A stretch of 64,000 bases of DNA from positions 62,001 through 126,000 of the forward strand of contig CANDGI010000001.1 in assembly GCA_947384285.1 (NCBI GenBank), written 5' to 3'. Position 1 is the stretch's first letter, and each line of letters starts with the position of its first letter. Source of the DNA: an uncultured Lachnospiraceae bacterium. GTDB lineage: Bacteria; Bacillota; Clostridia; Lachnospirales; Lachnospiraceae. The notes beneath the pieces were generated by a model. The model did not search any database and had not been told where the DNA came from. It saw only the letters and a program-made list of their open reading frames with translations. This document shows, piece by piece, positions 18,964 to 28,454 of the stretch. A program made the translations under genes and the position numbers.

Positions 18964-19392
18964 ATGAGTAGTTTTAATGGAGCAACATTATTAATTACTG
19001 GCGGTACAGGTTCTTTTGGGAACACTGTCCTTAAATATTTTTTAGAAACCGATGTTGGGGAAATCCGAATATTTAGCCGGAATGAAAAGAAACAAGATGA
19101 TATGAGACATGGACTCCAAGTAAGTCATCTAGAGCAAGCCAAGAAAGTCAAGTTTTATATTGGAAATACTGAGAGACCAGAAGCATTGGATAAGGGATGT
19201 TTCATACTGTCAGGGATTACTACAAAGGGATTGCTGCAGTCAGTGGAACTAGCAGTAGCGATGAATGCGAATGGAGATTACAGGATTTCAGTGCCAGATT
19301 ATAAAGATACTAATGTCAGCGCTAAAGTTGTAAAAATTATACAATCTTATAAAGATACAATTAATCGTTTTGTATGGCGTAAAGAAATATAG
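18964..19392 (+). pseudogene. Internally deleted UDP-GlcNAc 4,6-dehydratase/FnlA-CapE-like gene
   Basis: The first 85 residues are the NAD(P)-binding half of a CapE/FnlA-type dehydratase: LLITGGTGSFGN, EIRIFSRNEKKQDDMRH and KVKFYIGN. The expected D-x-R motif, the S/YxxxK active site and the UDP-sugar domain are missing. The frame continues into a C-terminal piece (VELAVAMNANGDYRISVPDYKD) that looks like the end of the same family. At 142 instead of about 340 residues it cannot be catalytic. A good AAAGGAG ribosome site is retained. Confidence 0.75.
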
Positions 19393-19408
19393 AATATGGA
19401 GAAAAATA

Positions 19409-20548
19409 ATGGAGTTCAGAGATTTAAAACGACAATATGAAAAGCTAAAGACTTCTATTGATAATAATATTGAAAATATTATTTCATCCACCCAATTTAT
19501 ATCAGGAGAAGCAGTTATTGCAATTGAAGAAGCACTGGCAGAATATACGGGGGCGAGATATTGTATAAGTTGTGGTAATGGAACAGATGCAATTTCTATA
19601 GCGTTGCTTGCCTATAATATTGGGCCAGGGGATGCAGTATTTGTCCCCGATTTTACTTTCTTTTCAAGTGGAGAGTGTCCAGCTGCAATTGGCGCGACAC
19701 CTGTTTTTGTAGATGTAAGGAAGGATACTTATAATATTGATGTAGAGTCACTGGAATGTACAATTAAGAAGGTGATTAAGGAGGGGAAATTGATTCCCCG
19801 TGTAGTAGTTGCAGTCGATCTGTTTGGGCTTCCAGCTGATTATGATGCAATCCGTTCTATTTGTAATAAATATAATCTTCTATTATTAGAGGATGCTGCA
19901 CAGGGGTTCGGTGGTATTTATAAAGGTAGAAAAGTTTGTAGCCTTGGAGATATTTCTACTACATCTTTTTTCCCGGCGAAGCCATTGGGGTGTTATGGAG
20001 ATGGTGGTGCAATATTTACAGATGACGAAAAGATTGCCGCCTTATGTCGTTCTATTGCAGTTCATGGTAAAAATGCAGATGACAAATATGATAATGTGAG
20101 AATTGGCATGAATAGTAGATTAGATACGATTCAGGCTGCAGTTTTGATGCCGAAGTTAGAGGCTTTTAAAAATTACGAGTTAGAGGATGTAAATAAAGTT
20201 GCGGATTTTTATACAGAAAAACTGAAAGGTGTTGAAGGATTAATTCTTCCCAAAATACCAGATGGTTATTATTCCTCATGGGCACAGTACACAGTACAAC
20301 TGCCCATTAAAGTTAATCGCAAAGCTATACAGGAATTTTTAAAAAATAGAGGTATTCCGACAAATATTTATTACATTAAACCGATGCATAGGCAGGGGGC
20401 ATTTTTAAATACGTATAGTGCCATGGCCGAGTGTCCAAGAACAGATGAATTATGCGAGCGTGTGCTGTGTTTACCGATTCATCCATATTTGAAAGAAAAT
20501 GAAGTGGATGAGGTAGCACGAACCCTAAAAGAAGCTCTTTATGGCTAA
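19409..20548 (+). CDS. DegT/DnrJ/EryC1 aminotransferase, WbpE/WlbC-like
   Basis: PLP-dependent sugar aminotransferase of 379 residues. It has SCGNGTDAISIAL near residue 53, VPDFTFFSSGE, LEDAAQGFGG with D162, and the PLP-binding lysine K191 in FFPAKPLGCYGDGG. The C-terminal KNRGIPTNIYYIKPMH and LCLPIHPYL are the substrate-closing segments. These features match WbpE, which aminates the 3-keto UDP-GlcNAc-uronic acid. It is therefore probably the partner of the WlbA-like dehydrogenase and the WlbB-like acetyltransferase. The chosen ATG follows TATGGAGA; the frame is open further upstream across the end of the preceding pseudogene. Confidence 0.88.
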   Translation: MEFRDLKRQYEKLKTSIDNNIENIISSTQFISGEAVIAIEEALAEYTGARYCISCGNGTDAISIALLAYNIGPGDAVFVPDFTFFSSGECPAAIGATPVFVDVRKDTYNIDVESLECTIKKVIKEGKLIPRVVVAVDLFGLPADYDAIRSICNKYNLLLLEDAAQGFGGIYKGRKVCSLGDISTTSFFPAKPLGCYGDGGAIFTDDEKIAALCRSIAVHGKNADDKYDNVRIGMNSRLDTIQAAVLMPKLEAFKNYELEDVNKVADFYTEKLKGVEGLILPKIPDGYYSSWAQYTVQLPIKVNRKAIQEFLKNRGIPTNIYYIKPMHRQGAFLNTYSAMAECPRTDELCERVLCLPIHPYLKENEVDEVARTLKEALYG

Positions 20549-20648
20549 CAGGTGTTGAACATGCTTGATGTTGATAAGAATGATAAGAATTAGATTATTA
20601 GATACGATGTAGATTGATGTGTATAAGAAGAGTTTGGAGGATACATGG

Positions 20649-22055
20649 ATGGGAACTCAGGAGAAAATGGAACGTGAGATAAGTATAATGGATTTATTTT
20701 GGGACATTTTGTTTCATTGGAGAGAAATTATTTGCTTTGGTGTGTTGGCTGCTGTGCTAATTGGCGGTATGAAGTATGTTCATGATATGAAAGTTTATCG
20801 TGCAATGCAGAATGTAGAGGTAGAACAGGAGAAGCAGTTGACTGCTGAGGAGCAGGAACAGCTTGAAGATGCCAGGTTGCTGATGGAACGGATTGAAAAT
20901 TATGAAAACTATTTAAATGAGTCTGCGCTGATGCAGATTGATCCATATAATAAGCCTATTATTGAGTTACAGTATTATGTGGAATCTAATTATACCTATA
21001 ATTATACTCAGGACAATCGAAGGGATTATACGGATAACTTAATGTCTTTATATTGTAATTATATCAAAAGTGGGGAGATGAGTAATAAACTGATAGAGGC
21101 AACAAAAATTTCTATTAGTCAAGCTGATTTTAGCGAGTTATGTACGGTGACACAAAATGGTGGTACCATGGCGATTACATTTACATGGGCTGAGGAAGAG
21201 AAGTTGGAGGAAATTTCCGAGTTTATAAAAACTCAGTTAATTCAAAAAGAGAAAGAGTTTCAGAAAGTTGGTTCACATGAATTAAATTTATTGAGAGAAT
21301 CACAGAATACGATTGCAGATACTGTGTTAGCGGAGACGAAAAACACGTATGCTAACAATATCAGTTATATAAATACACAATTGACTACTTTGAAAAATAA
21401 TATGTCGGAGGAACAGTTAATATTACTGGATGGTAAAGAAAAAATAGAGGGTGCTGGAGATAAGGACAAAATCATAAAGCCAGGCATTAGTAAAAGATAT
21501 TTGTTACTCGGAGCCGTTCTAGGGGTTTTTCTGGTATGTGCATGGGTAGTTTGCAGGATGTTTTTCACTGCCAGACTTCAGAGGGCAGAAGAAATTCGCA
21601 CTCTTTATAACATTCGGTTATTAGGGGAGATCACTTTGCAATGCCAGAGAAAACGTTTTTTATCTGCCATTGATGAAAAACTTTTGGCAATCAGGAACAG
21701 AAGAAAGAAAAAGATGTCTGTGGAACAGCAAATCAAAGTGATAGCTACTAATATAGCCCTTTCATGTAAACAACAAGAAATAGGGCAAATATATATGACA
21801 GGTAGTGAATATGATAATATGGATATGGGTATACTGGATATGCTTAAACGAGAGTTAGCAGCACAGAATATTCAAGTAAGTGAAGGCGGAAATATATTCT
21901 ATGATGCAAGCTCTTTAAAACAGGGTACAGAAATCGGAAATATACTCTTTATAGAACAAACAGGAAAGTCCATTTATGATGAAATATCTAATGAACTGAA
22001 TCTGGTCAAAGAGCAGAAAAACCAGATGTTAGGAGTTGTGGTACTTGTATCTTAA
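20649..22055 (+). CDS. Wzz-like chain-length determinant protein
   Basis: The 468-residue protein has the Wzz topology: a short cytoplasmic start (EISIMDLFWDILFHW), a first membrane span near residues 25-40, a long external, partly coiled-coil part, and a second span near residues 281-303 (LLLGAVLGVFLVCAWVVC). The C-terminal 160 residues are cytoplasmic and resemble the region where tyrosine-kinase domains attach, but no Walker A is seen. It probably sets polymer length for the Wzx/Wzy system. GGAGG lies 8 nt before the ATG; a GTG 30 bases upstream is less likely. Confidence 0.75.
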   Translation: MGTQEKMEREISIMDLFWDILFHWREIICFGVLAAVLIGGMKYVHDMKVYRAMQNVEVEQEKQLTAEEQEQLEDARLLMERIENYENYLNESALMQIDPYNKPIIELQYYVESNYTYNYTQDNRRDYTDNLMSLYCNYIKSGEMSNKLIEATKISISQADFSELCTVTQNGGTMAITFTWAEEEKLEEISEFIKTQLIQKEKEFQKVGSHELNLLRESQNTIADTVLAETKNTYANNISYINTQLTTLKNNMSEEQLILLDGKEKIEGAGDKDKIIKPGISKRYLLLGAVLGVFLVCAWVVCRMFFTARLQRAEEIRTLYNIRLLGEITLQCQRKRFLSAIDEKLLAIRNRRKKKMSVEQQIKVIATNIALSCKQQEIGQIYMTGSEYDNMDMGILDMLKRELAAQNIQVSEGGNIFYDASSLKQGTEIGNILFIEQTGKSIYDEISNELNLVKEQKNQMLGVVVLVS

Positions 22056-22085
22056 AATTTGGAGATAACATTACTTCATCAAAAA

Positions 22086-22127
22086 TCCTGCCGAATTCCA
22101 GATGATTCTGAGGTCGGGCAGGGTTCT
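22086..22127 (+). terminator. Imperfect hairpin after the Wzz-like gene
   Basis: CCTGCCGA pairs with TCGGGCAGG with one bulge around a loop of about 25 nt. There is no strong U-run, so termination is uncertain. Confidence 0.3.
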
Positions 22128-22268
22128 GAAAAAACTGTTTTATCGCCATTAAGTAAAAAATATGATGAATGGCATACACTTTTAGCTTTGTATATAGAGG
22201 TAACTATTTAAAGAAAAGCCTGTAAAATCAATAATTTAGGGCTTGACATTATTGGGAAGGAAAACACG

Positions 22269-23362
22269 ATGAGAGAAAAAAGATTTCCTGTGGTTGTAGT
22301 GATTCCCTCGCTAAATCCTGACCAGAGGTTGGAAAAGACAATTGATGGACTAATTTTAGGGGGGGGGGTAAAAACGTAGATATAATTTTGGTTGATGATG
22401 GCAGTAGACAGGAGTGCCAGGTTTTTTTTGAAAACATTGAAAAGAAAGATGGCTGTACAGTTATCCATCATAAAGTGAATCGGGGGAAAGGCCGGGCATT
22501 AAAAACAGCATTTGAATATTATCTACATAATTTTGATACAGGTTATTATAAGGGGGTGGTTACTGCAGATGCAGATGGGCAGCATTCGACAGAAGACATA
22601 TATCGGGCAGCAGAATGTTTATGCGGATACGGACAAGAAGATGTTTTAGTGCTTGGAACCAGGAACTTTAATGAAGAACAAGTGCCATTTAAAAGCAGGA
22701 AGGGCAATAAAATTACTAGGAGAATTTTTCAGTTACTTTATGGGAAACATATCCAAGATACGCAGACGGGATTAAGAGCAATTTCTAATAAGTTTATTAA
22801 TAGGTGTGTATCTTTGGACGGAGAACGGTTCGAGTATGAAATTAATATGCTGATCGCAGCTGTATGTAGAAAAGTTAATATTGTTGAAGTGCCAATACAA
22901 ACGGTCTATTTTGAGGATAATAGAGAGACTCATTTTGACCCAATTAAAGATTCCATAAAAATATATAAAGTGATGTTTGCATCATTTTTTGTATTTGTTT
23001 GTTCTGGTTTAGTTTCAATGCTAGTAGATCAAGGGCTATTTGCAGTTTTACAAAAGTTATGTTTAAGCAGTATACCCAAAGTAGTTTCTATTCCAATAGC
23101 TACATTATTTGCTAGAATAGGATCCTCATACTTGAATTATTCCATAAATAAAAGAATCGTATTTAATGCTAAGGAAAAGAGAGCGATTGTACGCTATTAT
23201 ATTTTGTGCATCATACAGATGTTCACTTCTGCGATGTGTGTTTATTTGCTGTATACTATAAGCAGATTTGATACGTCCCTATTGAAAATTTTAGTGGATA
23301 CGGTTTTGTTTTTTGGGAGTTATTGTATTCAACGTATGTGGGTGTTTAAGGAGGGGCAATGA
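22269..23362 (+). CDS. GT2 (GtrB-like) fused to GtrA-like membrane domain, out of frame at a G10 tract
   Basis: The ATG with GGAAGG upstream starts MREKRFPVVVVIPSLNP, typical of polyprenyl-phosphate glycosyltransferases. After LILGGG the frame ends within a few codons because of a run of ten G. The protein resumes one frame away with KNVDIILVDDGS, TADADGQH, QDTQTGLRAIS and GERFEYEINML. It then has a GtrA-type four-span domain (residues about 230-355) with SYLNYSINKRIVFN. G8 or G11 would join the halves into about 365 residues, so as read the gene is OFF. The intact downstream part alone has only a TTG start at 22388. It would charge a lipid carrier with a sugar and flip it, feeding the next membrane protein. 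Confidence 0.85.
22359..22368 (+). repeat. G10 homopolymer that breaks the GT2-GtrA gene
   Basis: Ten G directly after the codons for LIL. The N-terminal frame and the C-terminal frame are joined only if the run is 8 or 11 long. This is the classic layout of a translational phase-variation switch. Confidence 0.9.
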
Positions 23363-25254
23363 TGGGGGCGATTTTGGGATTACTCGTGTTACTTTCTGCA
23401 GGCGGTTTTTATGCGGTAACATATTTTGGAAAAAAATATGAAGAAACCTTACCGATTTCTATATTTATAGGTATTGAAATTGTATTTATATTTGGTTTGT
23501 TCGACCAGTTAAAACTGGGGGTGTATGCTTTATTTGCTATTGCTATAATTTTATATATTCTGGCAATTTACCGAATCGTTATATTAAAAACATGGAAAGC
23601 AACTATCACAAATATGGTTACACCTGCGTTTTGTATTTTTATTATATGCAGTTTCGTTTATGCGATTGCTATTATGGGAAGAGTGGCATGGAGAAATGAT
23701 GAATTTTCTTTTTGGGCTGTTAGTGTAAAGAAAATGTTGTATTTGGATGCTTTTCATTGTGTACCAGAGGCAGAGCCATATTTTGCTGAATATCCACCAG
23801 GTATGCAGATATTTGAATATATTTTACAGGTTCTGAATGGAAAATTTTCTGAATGGCATCTTAACGTTTCTTATATGGTATATGTATTTGCATTGTTTGT
23901 GCCATTTTTGAAAGGCTTGAAATACAAAAATATTATGAAAAATGTCCTAATATCTGCTATGGTTTTTTGTGTTGGGACAATTATTTACTCAGATGCACTG
24001 GAAAATTTAATGGTTGATTTTGCATTAGGGACAACATTTGCGTTTGGCATGGCTCTTGTGTATTGCCCACCTTCAGAGGATGGAAAGTATGATTTTTTCA
24101 TTTTCCTAAATATAGCAATGGTTATCAATATGTTGGTTTTGATAAAATCAGCAGGAAAGTTTTTGGCATTTATTGTATTCATTGCGTTTGCCTTCAGCGT
24201 AATCAAAGAAGGGCAAGGGAAATTATGGTCAAAGTTAAAAGAGGAAAAAAAGGCGGTTGGATTGGGTGGTTTAATCAGCATACTGCCTATTATGACAGCC
24301 ATATTATGGAAGGTGAAATATACGCATTATCAAACGCATGTAGCATTTGAAGCAAATTATAATATAATGGAGTTTGTCCAAATATTATTGGGGAAAAATA
24401 GAGAAACCTATCGAAGTATGGTAAAAGATAACTTTATATCTTTTTTAATAAATGAAAGGGGTGAGATTGGATCCTTTTCAATGACAAACTTGCAATTATC
24501 AGTGTTGTTGATAGTGCTATGTTTATTTATCCATTTTAGTTATGTGCAAGTGGACAGTTTTAAACATGTTATTTCTATTAAAGTGATGTTGTTATTTTTA
24601 CCTATTTACTGGCTGGGGCTTATGGCTAGTTATATGTATACCTTTTCAGAAAAAGAGGGTGTGGCATTGGCTAGCATGCAAAGATATCTTAACATTTATT
24701 TCAGCGGTATTTTATTGATGGTAATTTTTTTGGTTTTGAAACGTAACTCATTTTATCAAAGTGATGTTTGGAAGTTTTATATAATGGCATTGTGTATACT
24801 TTGCTTTGTTTCTTGGACAGACGTAAATGAATTGCTTTCAGGAAAAGCGGTTGAGGCAAGTATAGAATTGCGGAAACCATTTTCGGTGTTGGAAGAGCAG
24901 ATTAAGGCGGATAAAAAAAATGCAGCACAGAAAGAAACTGTTCTATTAATATATAGAAGCGGCTATCCGCATACACCAGTAAATCAATTTAGCTATCTGT
25001 TATGGCCGGAATATATTGTTCCGTGGGAATGCAGTTATGGCAGTACGTTATTATTTGAGGGTGATGGCTATACGAAAATTTTTACGGACATACAATTTAA
25101 GGAACATTTGCAGGAATTAGGAGTCAAATATATTGCCATTGGATATGTTGACCAGAATTTTATTGATATGTATGGGCATATGTTCGAACAACCATTACAG
25201 AGTGGGCAGGTTTTTAAAGTGGAGGAAGGAGTTAAGGTTTTTAAACTGATGTAG
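23359..25254 (+). CDS. Polytopic membrane protein, probable GT-C-type glycosyltransferase (GtrC-like role)
   Basis: A 631-residue protein with about 11-12 membrane spans in the first 500 residues and a soluble C-terminal part of about 130 residues. After the third or fourth span there is WRNDEFSFWAVSVKKM. Its acidic pair in an outer loop is where GT-C enzymes hold their catalytic Asp/Glu. YPPGMQIFEYI follows as in GT39/GT-C loops. No named family was recognised with certainty. It overlaps the GT2-GtrA stop (ATGA, then a second ATG), so translation is coupled. The pair recalls gtrA-gtrB plus gtrC of serotype-converting operons, in which the third protein moves the sugar from lipid carrier to polymer. 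Confidence 0.7.
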   Translation: MMGAILGLLVLLSAGGFYAVTYFGKKYEETLPISIFIGIEIVFIFGLFDQLKLGVYALFAIAIILYILAIYRIVILKTWKATITNMVTPAFCIFIICSFVYAIAIMGRVAWRNDEFSFWAVSVKKMLYLDAFHCVPEAEPYFAEYPPGMQIFEYILQVLNGKFSEWHLNVSYMVYVFALFVPFLKGLKYKNIMKNVLISAMVFCVGTIIYSDALENLMVDFALGTTFAFGMALVYCPPSEDGKYDFFIFLNIAMVINMLVLIKSAGKFLAFIVFIAFAFSVIKEGQGKLWSKLKEEKKAVGLGGLISILPIMTAILWKVKYTHYQTHVAFEANYNIMEFVQILLGKNRETYRSMVKDNFISFLINERGEIGSFSMTNLQLSVLLIVLCLFIHFSYVQVDSFKHVISIKVMLLFLPIYWLGLMASYMYTFSEKEGVALASMQRYLNIYFSGILLMVIFLVLKRNSFYQSDVWKFYIMALCILCFVSWTDVNELLSGKAVEASIELRKPFSVLEEQIKADKKNAAQKETVLLIYRSGYPHTPVNQFSYLLWPEYIVPWECSYGSTLLFEGDGYTKIFTDIQFKEHLQELGVKYIAIGYVDQNFIDMYGHMFEQPLQSGQVFKVEEGVKVFKLM

Positions 25255-26025
25255 TAGTGTCCCATCTAGACGGTTTTTGGGAAATTGTAAAGAATCTTGT
25301 GTCAAAAAAATTTAACTGAATCTCTAATAAGTTCTCGCCGGAGATGAGAAGAGCATGATAAGAAGCAGCATTGCTTAAGGTATCAAATAAAAAGCTCTGC
25401 TATATAAATGATAATGGTGTAGGCAACCAAACTTAAGAGAACAGGTGTATCCTAAATGAGTGATTTAAGTTTAATATATGCAAAGTATAAGTGCGTGTAC
25501 ATGTTGTTTTGTCCCCAAATGTCACAGGAAAGTAATGTATGGAAAGCTTGGGTAGGAAGTAGGGGAGGTAAAGAGGGCGCGTAAATAAATATATAATGGA
25601 AGGATAAATGTCTCTTTTAAGAGGCTGTTAAGTCCAATGGTCATGGACTGATTTTGTAATTGGGAATTTCAGGAAGGAAAAGATGATCAAATATGGATCA
25701 ACATATATAATTGCTGGTTTGGGATGAGTTTCTTTATAGTTTTTATATTAAGATGGTTGATTATTTAAAAAAGCCTTAAATTTACAGGCATACAAGTGGG
25801 ATTTCAAGCTGAATTTACTACCAATTTACTGCTTTTGAGGGAGAGAGTCTTGATATGCTGCCCGGAACCCTGCCAGCCACTAGCACACAGCATAGAGAAA
25901 AAATAGATGAAAACGGAATACGACGCAGACACGGCGTTTCTCTATTCCTATACAGGAAGAGCGGGAACGCCGCTTTTTTATGCCTTCATGTTACGCAGTA
26001 GGGGTGAGAAGAGCCTTGTTATAAG
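25255..26025. other. Non-coding stretch between GT-C gene and IS66 cluster
   Basis: No credible gene on either strand; short open segments lack ribosome sites and recognisable motifs. It holds one strong terminator (listed). The part at 25855-25930 is richer in GC and structure, but no known riboswitch or RNA class was recognised. Confidence 0.5.
25931..25979 (+). terminator. Rho-independent terminator
   Basis: CGGCGTT pairs with AACGCCG, with a further inner pairing TTCCT/AGGAA, followed by six T. It probably ends the transcript that begins upstream of the GT2-GtrA pair or a small RNA from this stretch. Confidence 0.65.
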
Positions 26026-26070
26026 GTAACCGGATAGTGCGTACGTAGTAAACGGTAAATAGTGAGTACC
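26026..26070 (+). repeat. Two degenerate IS66-type left ends in tandem
   Basis: GTAAACGGTAAATAGTGAGTACC at 26048-26070 differs at two positions from the left terminal repeat of the IS66 copy just downstream. A more degenerate version (GTAACC-GGATAGTGCGTACG) lies at 26026-26045. They are the left ends of older IS66 insertions. The one at 26048 fits as the left end of the + strand copy whose genes resume at 29071. Confidence 0.65.
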
Positions 26071-26155
26071 GTGCATAAAATAAAAGATCACTGTATAATG
26101 GCCTTGAGAATCAATGTAAAGTAAACGGTAGATAGTGCGTACCTATACAAAACAA

Positions 26156-26188
26156 GAGCAAACCTGTATGATAGAAACAGATTTGCTC
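26156..26188 (-). terminator. Terminator of the IS66 copy 1 operon
   Basis: GAGCAAA pairs with TTTGCTC, with an inner CTGT/ACAG pairing. Read on the - strand it follows the tnpC stop and is followed by TTGTTTTG. Confidence 0.55.
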
Positions 26189-26194
26189 CAGTCT

Positions 26195-27817
26195 TTATTT
26201 CACTTCACGTTTATCAGGCTTTCGGCAATTCGCTGGCAGGCCTGGAGACCAGGGGAGCAGGTCATCCAGAAAACTGCGGTCTGTATCATCCAGATGTTTC
26301 GGGATCTCGGTAAGCAGATACTCAAAGTAATCATACGGTTTCAGATTGTTTGCTTTTGCGGTTTCCGCAATGCTGTAGATGATGGCGCTGGACTTTGCAC
26401 CGGCAATGGTATCGATCATCACCCAGTTTTTCTTGCCGATGCAGAATCCGCGGATGGACTGTTCCGCAGCGTTATTGTCCATCGGCACTTCGCCGTCGTC
26501 CAGGAACACTTTCAGGTATTTCTCCTGGTTCAGGGAATAATTGAAACCTTCCCACGTCTTGCTTTTCTGCGGCACTTTCGGGAGGTTTTCACGAACCCAT
26601 GTGAAATAAGCCTCCACCAGGGGCTTTACACTCAGCTGGCGGCGGTTTTTCCGTTCTTGTGCTGGGAGATCCTTTAGCTGTTTTTCCTCCCGGTAGATCG
26701 CCTGTATCATCGCCAGCGCAAGGTACGCGCGGCTGTCTTTCCGCTTCTGCTTAGGCAGGGCTTTCACTGCCTCGTCAAACCTCCGCCTCGCATGGGACCA
26801 GCACCCGGCAATCTTCAGATCTTCCCGTTCCTCTTCGATCGTATGATAAACCTGATATCCGTCCGTGACGCATACCCCGCTGAAATCCTTCAGGAATTCC
26901 CTTGGATGGCTGGCGTTGCGCGTCCTTTGGTATTCATACAGGACGATCTGGCATTCCGTATACATCCGTCCGGTGCGGTATACCCGCATGTAGCTTTTGC
27001 TCCCGGCAGGGCGGCCGTCCTTATTCACCTGCACGGGCGTTTCGTCTGCCTGCAGGACATGGTAGCCGTACAGCTTTTCGTGGAGGTGGTCATAAAGGAC
27101 CGCAAGGTAACGGTCTGCGCATTGGACCGTCCAGTTCGCCATGTTCTGTCTTGAAATGTGCAGGCCATAACGTTCAAACTCCTGTTCCTGCCGGTAAAGC
27201 GGGACGGCATTGACATATTTGGCGTTCATTACCGCTGCCTCCAGCGAAGGGGAAACAAGGCTCCCCCTTAATAAAGCCTGCGGATGCGGCGCTTTGATGA
27301 CCTCTTCCGTTTCTTTCCCGGCATATACCTTGACATGGTGTTCCTCCACTTCGATCTTCGCCGGGGTAAAGCTGTGCCTGCGGTATACTTCATCCGGGAG
27401 CTGTTTCCAGCCGTCTTTTCCAAATTTATCTTCCAGTTCCCCATCCGTCATGGAATGTTCTACCACAACTACCGGAACCCCCTCTAGATCCTCTTCCCGT
27501 TTCCCCTGTTTTTTCTTCGGTTTTGTGCGGGAAACACTTTCTACTTCCTCCTGTGTGTTTCCTTCTTCAGTGACGGCTTCAGATTCGTTAAAGAATACGA
27601 CCTTCCCATCCATTTCCATAAAGGAAACCTGGCCTTCGGCCTCATGTTTTTCCGATGACCTGCCAAACCGGTGCCGTTTTAGATCCGCCATCTGTTCCAA
27701 AACAAGCTGAAGCGTATGGTCGATATTTTCAAGCTGCTCCTGCTGCGACAGGAACAGCCGGATAAGCGTTTCCCTGTCAAGGCTGTTCAGTTGTTCTTCC
27801 GTATATTTTAATGCCAT
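26195..27817 (-). CDS. tnpC: IS66 transposase TnpC
   Basis: A 540-residue DDE transposase in the usual IS66 layout. An N-terminal leucine-zipper region (residues 10-50, followed by RFGRSSEKHE) precedes a zinc-finger-like domain and a helix-turn-helix region (SLVSPSLEAAVMNAKY). The catalytic domain has D in LQADETPVQV, D in VCVTDGYQVY and E in MDNNAAEQSIRGFCIGKKNW. The C-terminal IS66 domain ends with PKHLDDTDRSFLDDLLPW. It moves the element with TnpA and TnpB. No damage is visible, so this copy may be active. GC content is clearly above the surrounding capsule genes, marking recent arrival. Confidence 0.95.
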   Translation of the reverse strand: MALKYTEEQLNSLDRETLIRLFLSQQEQLENIDHTLQLVLEQMADLKRHRFGRSSEKHEAEGQVSFMEMDGKVVFFNESEAVTEEGNTQEEVESVSRTKPKKKQGKREEDLEGVPVVVVEHSMTDGELEDKFGKDGWKQLPDEVYRRHSFTPAKIEVEEHHVKVYAGKETEEVIKAPHPQALLRGSLVSPSLEAAVMNAKYVNAVPLYRQEQEFERYGLHISRQNMANWTVQCADRYLAVLYDHLHEKLYGYHVLQADETPVQVNKDGRPAGSKSYMRVYRTGRMYTECQIVLYEYQRTRNASHPREFLKDFSGVCVTDGYQVYHTIEEEREDLKIAGCWSHARRRFDEAVKALPKQKRKDSRAYLALAMIQAIYREEKQLKDLPAQERKNRRQLSVKPLVEAYFTWVRENLPKVPQKSKTWEGFNYSLNQEKYLKVFLDDGEVPMDNNAAEQSIRGFCIGKKNWVMIDTIAGAKSSAIIYSIAETAKANNLKPYDYFEYLLTEIPKHLDDTDRSFLDDLLPWSPGLPANCRKPDKREVK

Positions 27818-28091
27818 GCTGTCTTCTCCCGTTATCCTGATAGCCTTATGATACCATGGATACGGAATTTTTGCGAACCCGGCGCTGCCGGATGTCCGTC
27901 ATAATGGCTATGGTTAAAACAGCGGATACTGCCTTTGTACAATGCTGTTTCCAGAACCTTTTTCGGGAAGGAAAAGTATGTTTGCGTCCATTCTAGACTC
28001 TTTTATGGTGTGCGCAGTGGCCCCGCAGGGACGGGGCGGGACATTTTTTCAGCAGGAAAACAGTCTGAAAATTTCTCCGTTTTGCACAAAG

Positions 28092-28454
28092 TCATCCCAT
28101 GTATTCCGGCGGTTCCACCGGCCTGACGGATTTCTTGGGAGTAACTGTCAGGCCTTCCATCAGCCATCGGAACTGCTGCTGTGTCAGCAGGCGCACCTCC
28201 TCCGGACTGCGCGGCCATTGGAAGCAGCTTTCGGAGAGCCTCTTGTATAACAGGAGCCATCCGTCCCCCTCCCACACAAGCCCTTTGATGCGGTCTGTAC
28301 GCCTGCCGCAGAACAGGTAAAGTGTGTCGGGGACATATGGCCTGTTCCCGGTCTGCGCCTCCACCAGCGCCGCCAGCCGGTCCATGCCGGAGCGCAGATC
28401 GGTGTAACCGCAGACAATGTAGACAGCTTTAAAGCAGGTGGCATCATTGAGCAT
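28092..28454 (-). CDS. tnpB: IS66 accessory protein TnpB (Orf2)
   Basis: The 120-residue IS66 Orf2 protein starts MLNDATCFKAVYIVCGYTDL and contains YLFCGRRTDRIKGLVWEGDGW, the family core. The protein is required for IS66 transposition but its role is not known. The start chosen matches the family; the frame is open nine codons further upstream inside tnpA, overlapping it by about 11 bases, which suggests coupled translation. Between tnpB and tnpC is a gap of about 270 bp. Confidence 0.93.
   Translation of the reverse strand: MLNDATCFKAVYIVCGYTDLRSGMDRLAALVEAQTGNRPYVPDTLYLFCGRRTDRIKGLVWEGDGWLLLYKRLSESCFQWPRSPEEVRLLTQQQFRWLMEGLTVTPKKSVRPVEPPEYMG

Noticed and set aside
22243-22269. TTGACA as promoter of the GT2-GtrA gene
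   Set aside because: The start codon lies only 20 bp away, leaving no room for a -10 element and leader.
25855-25980. Possible riboswitch or structured RNA
   Set aside because: GC-rich and structured, but none of the consensus elements of known classes could be matched, and no regulated gene follows. Only the terminator is kept.
26135-27710. Long open frames on the + strand opposite IS66 tnpC
   Set aside because: They are antisense shadows of a clearly coding transposase with no ribosome sites or recognisable domains.
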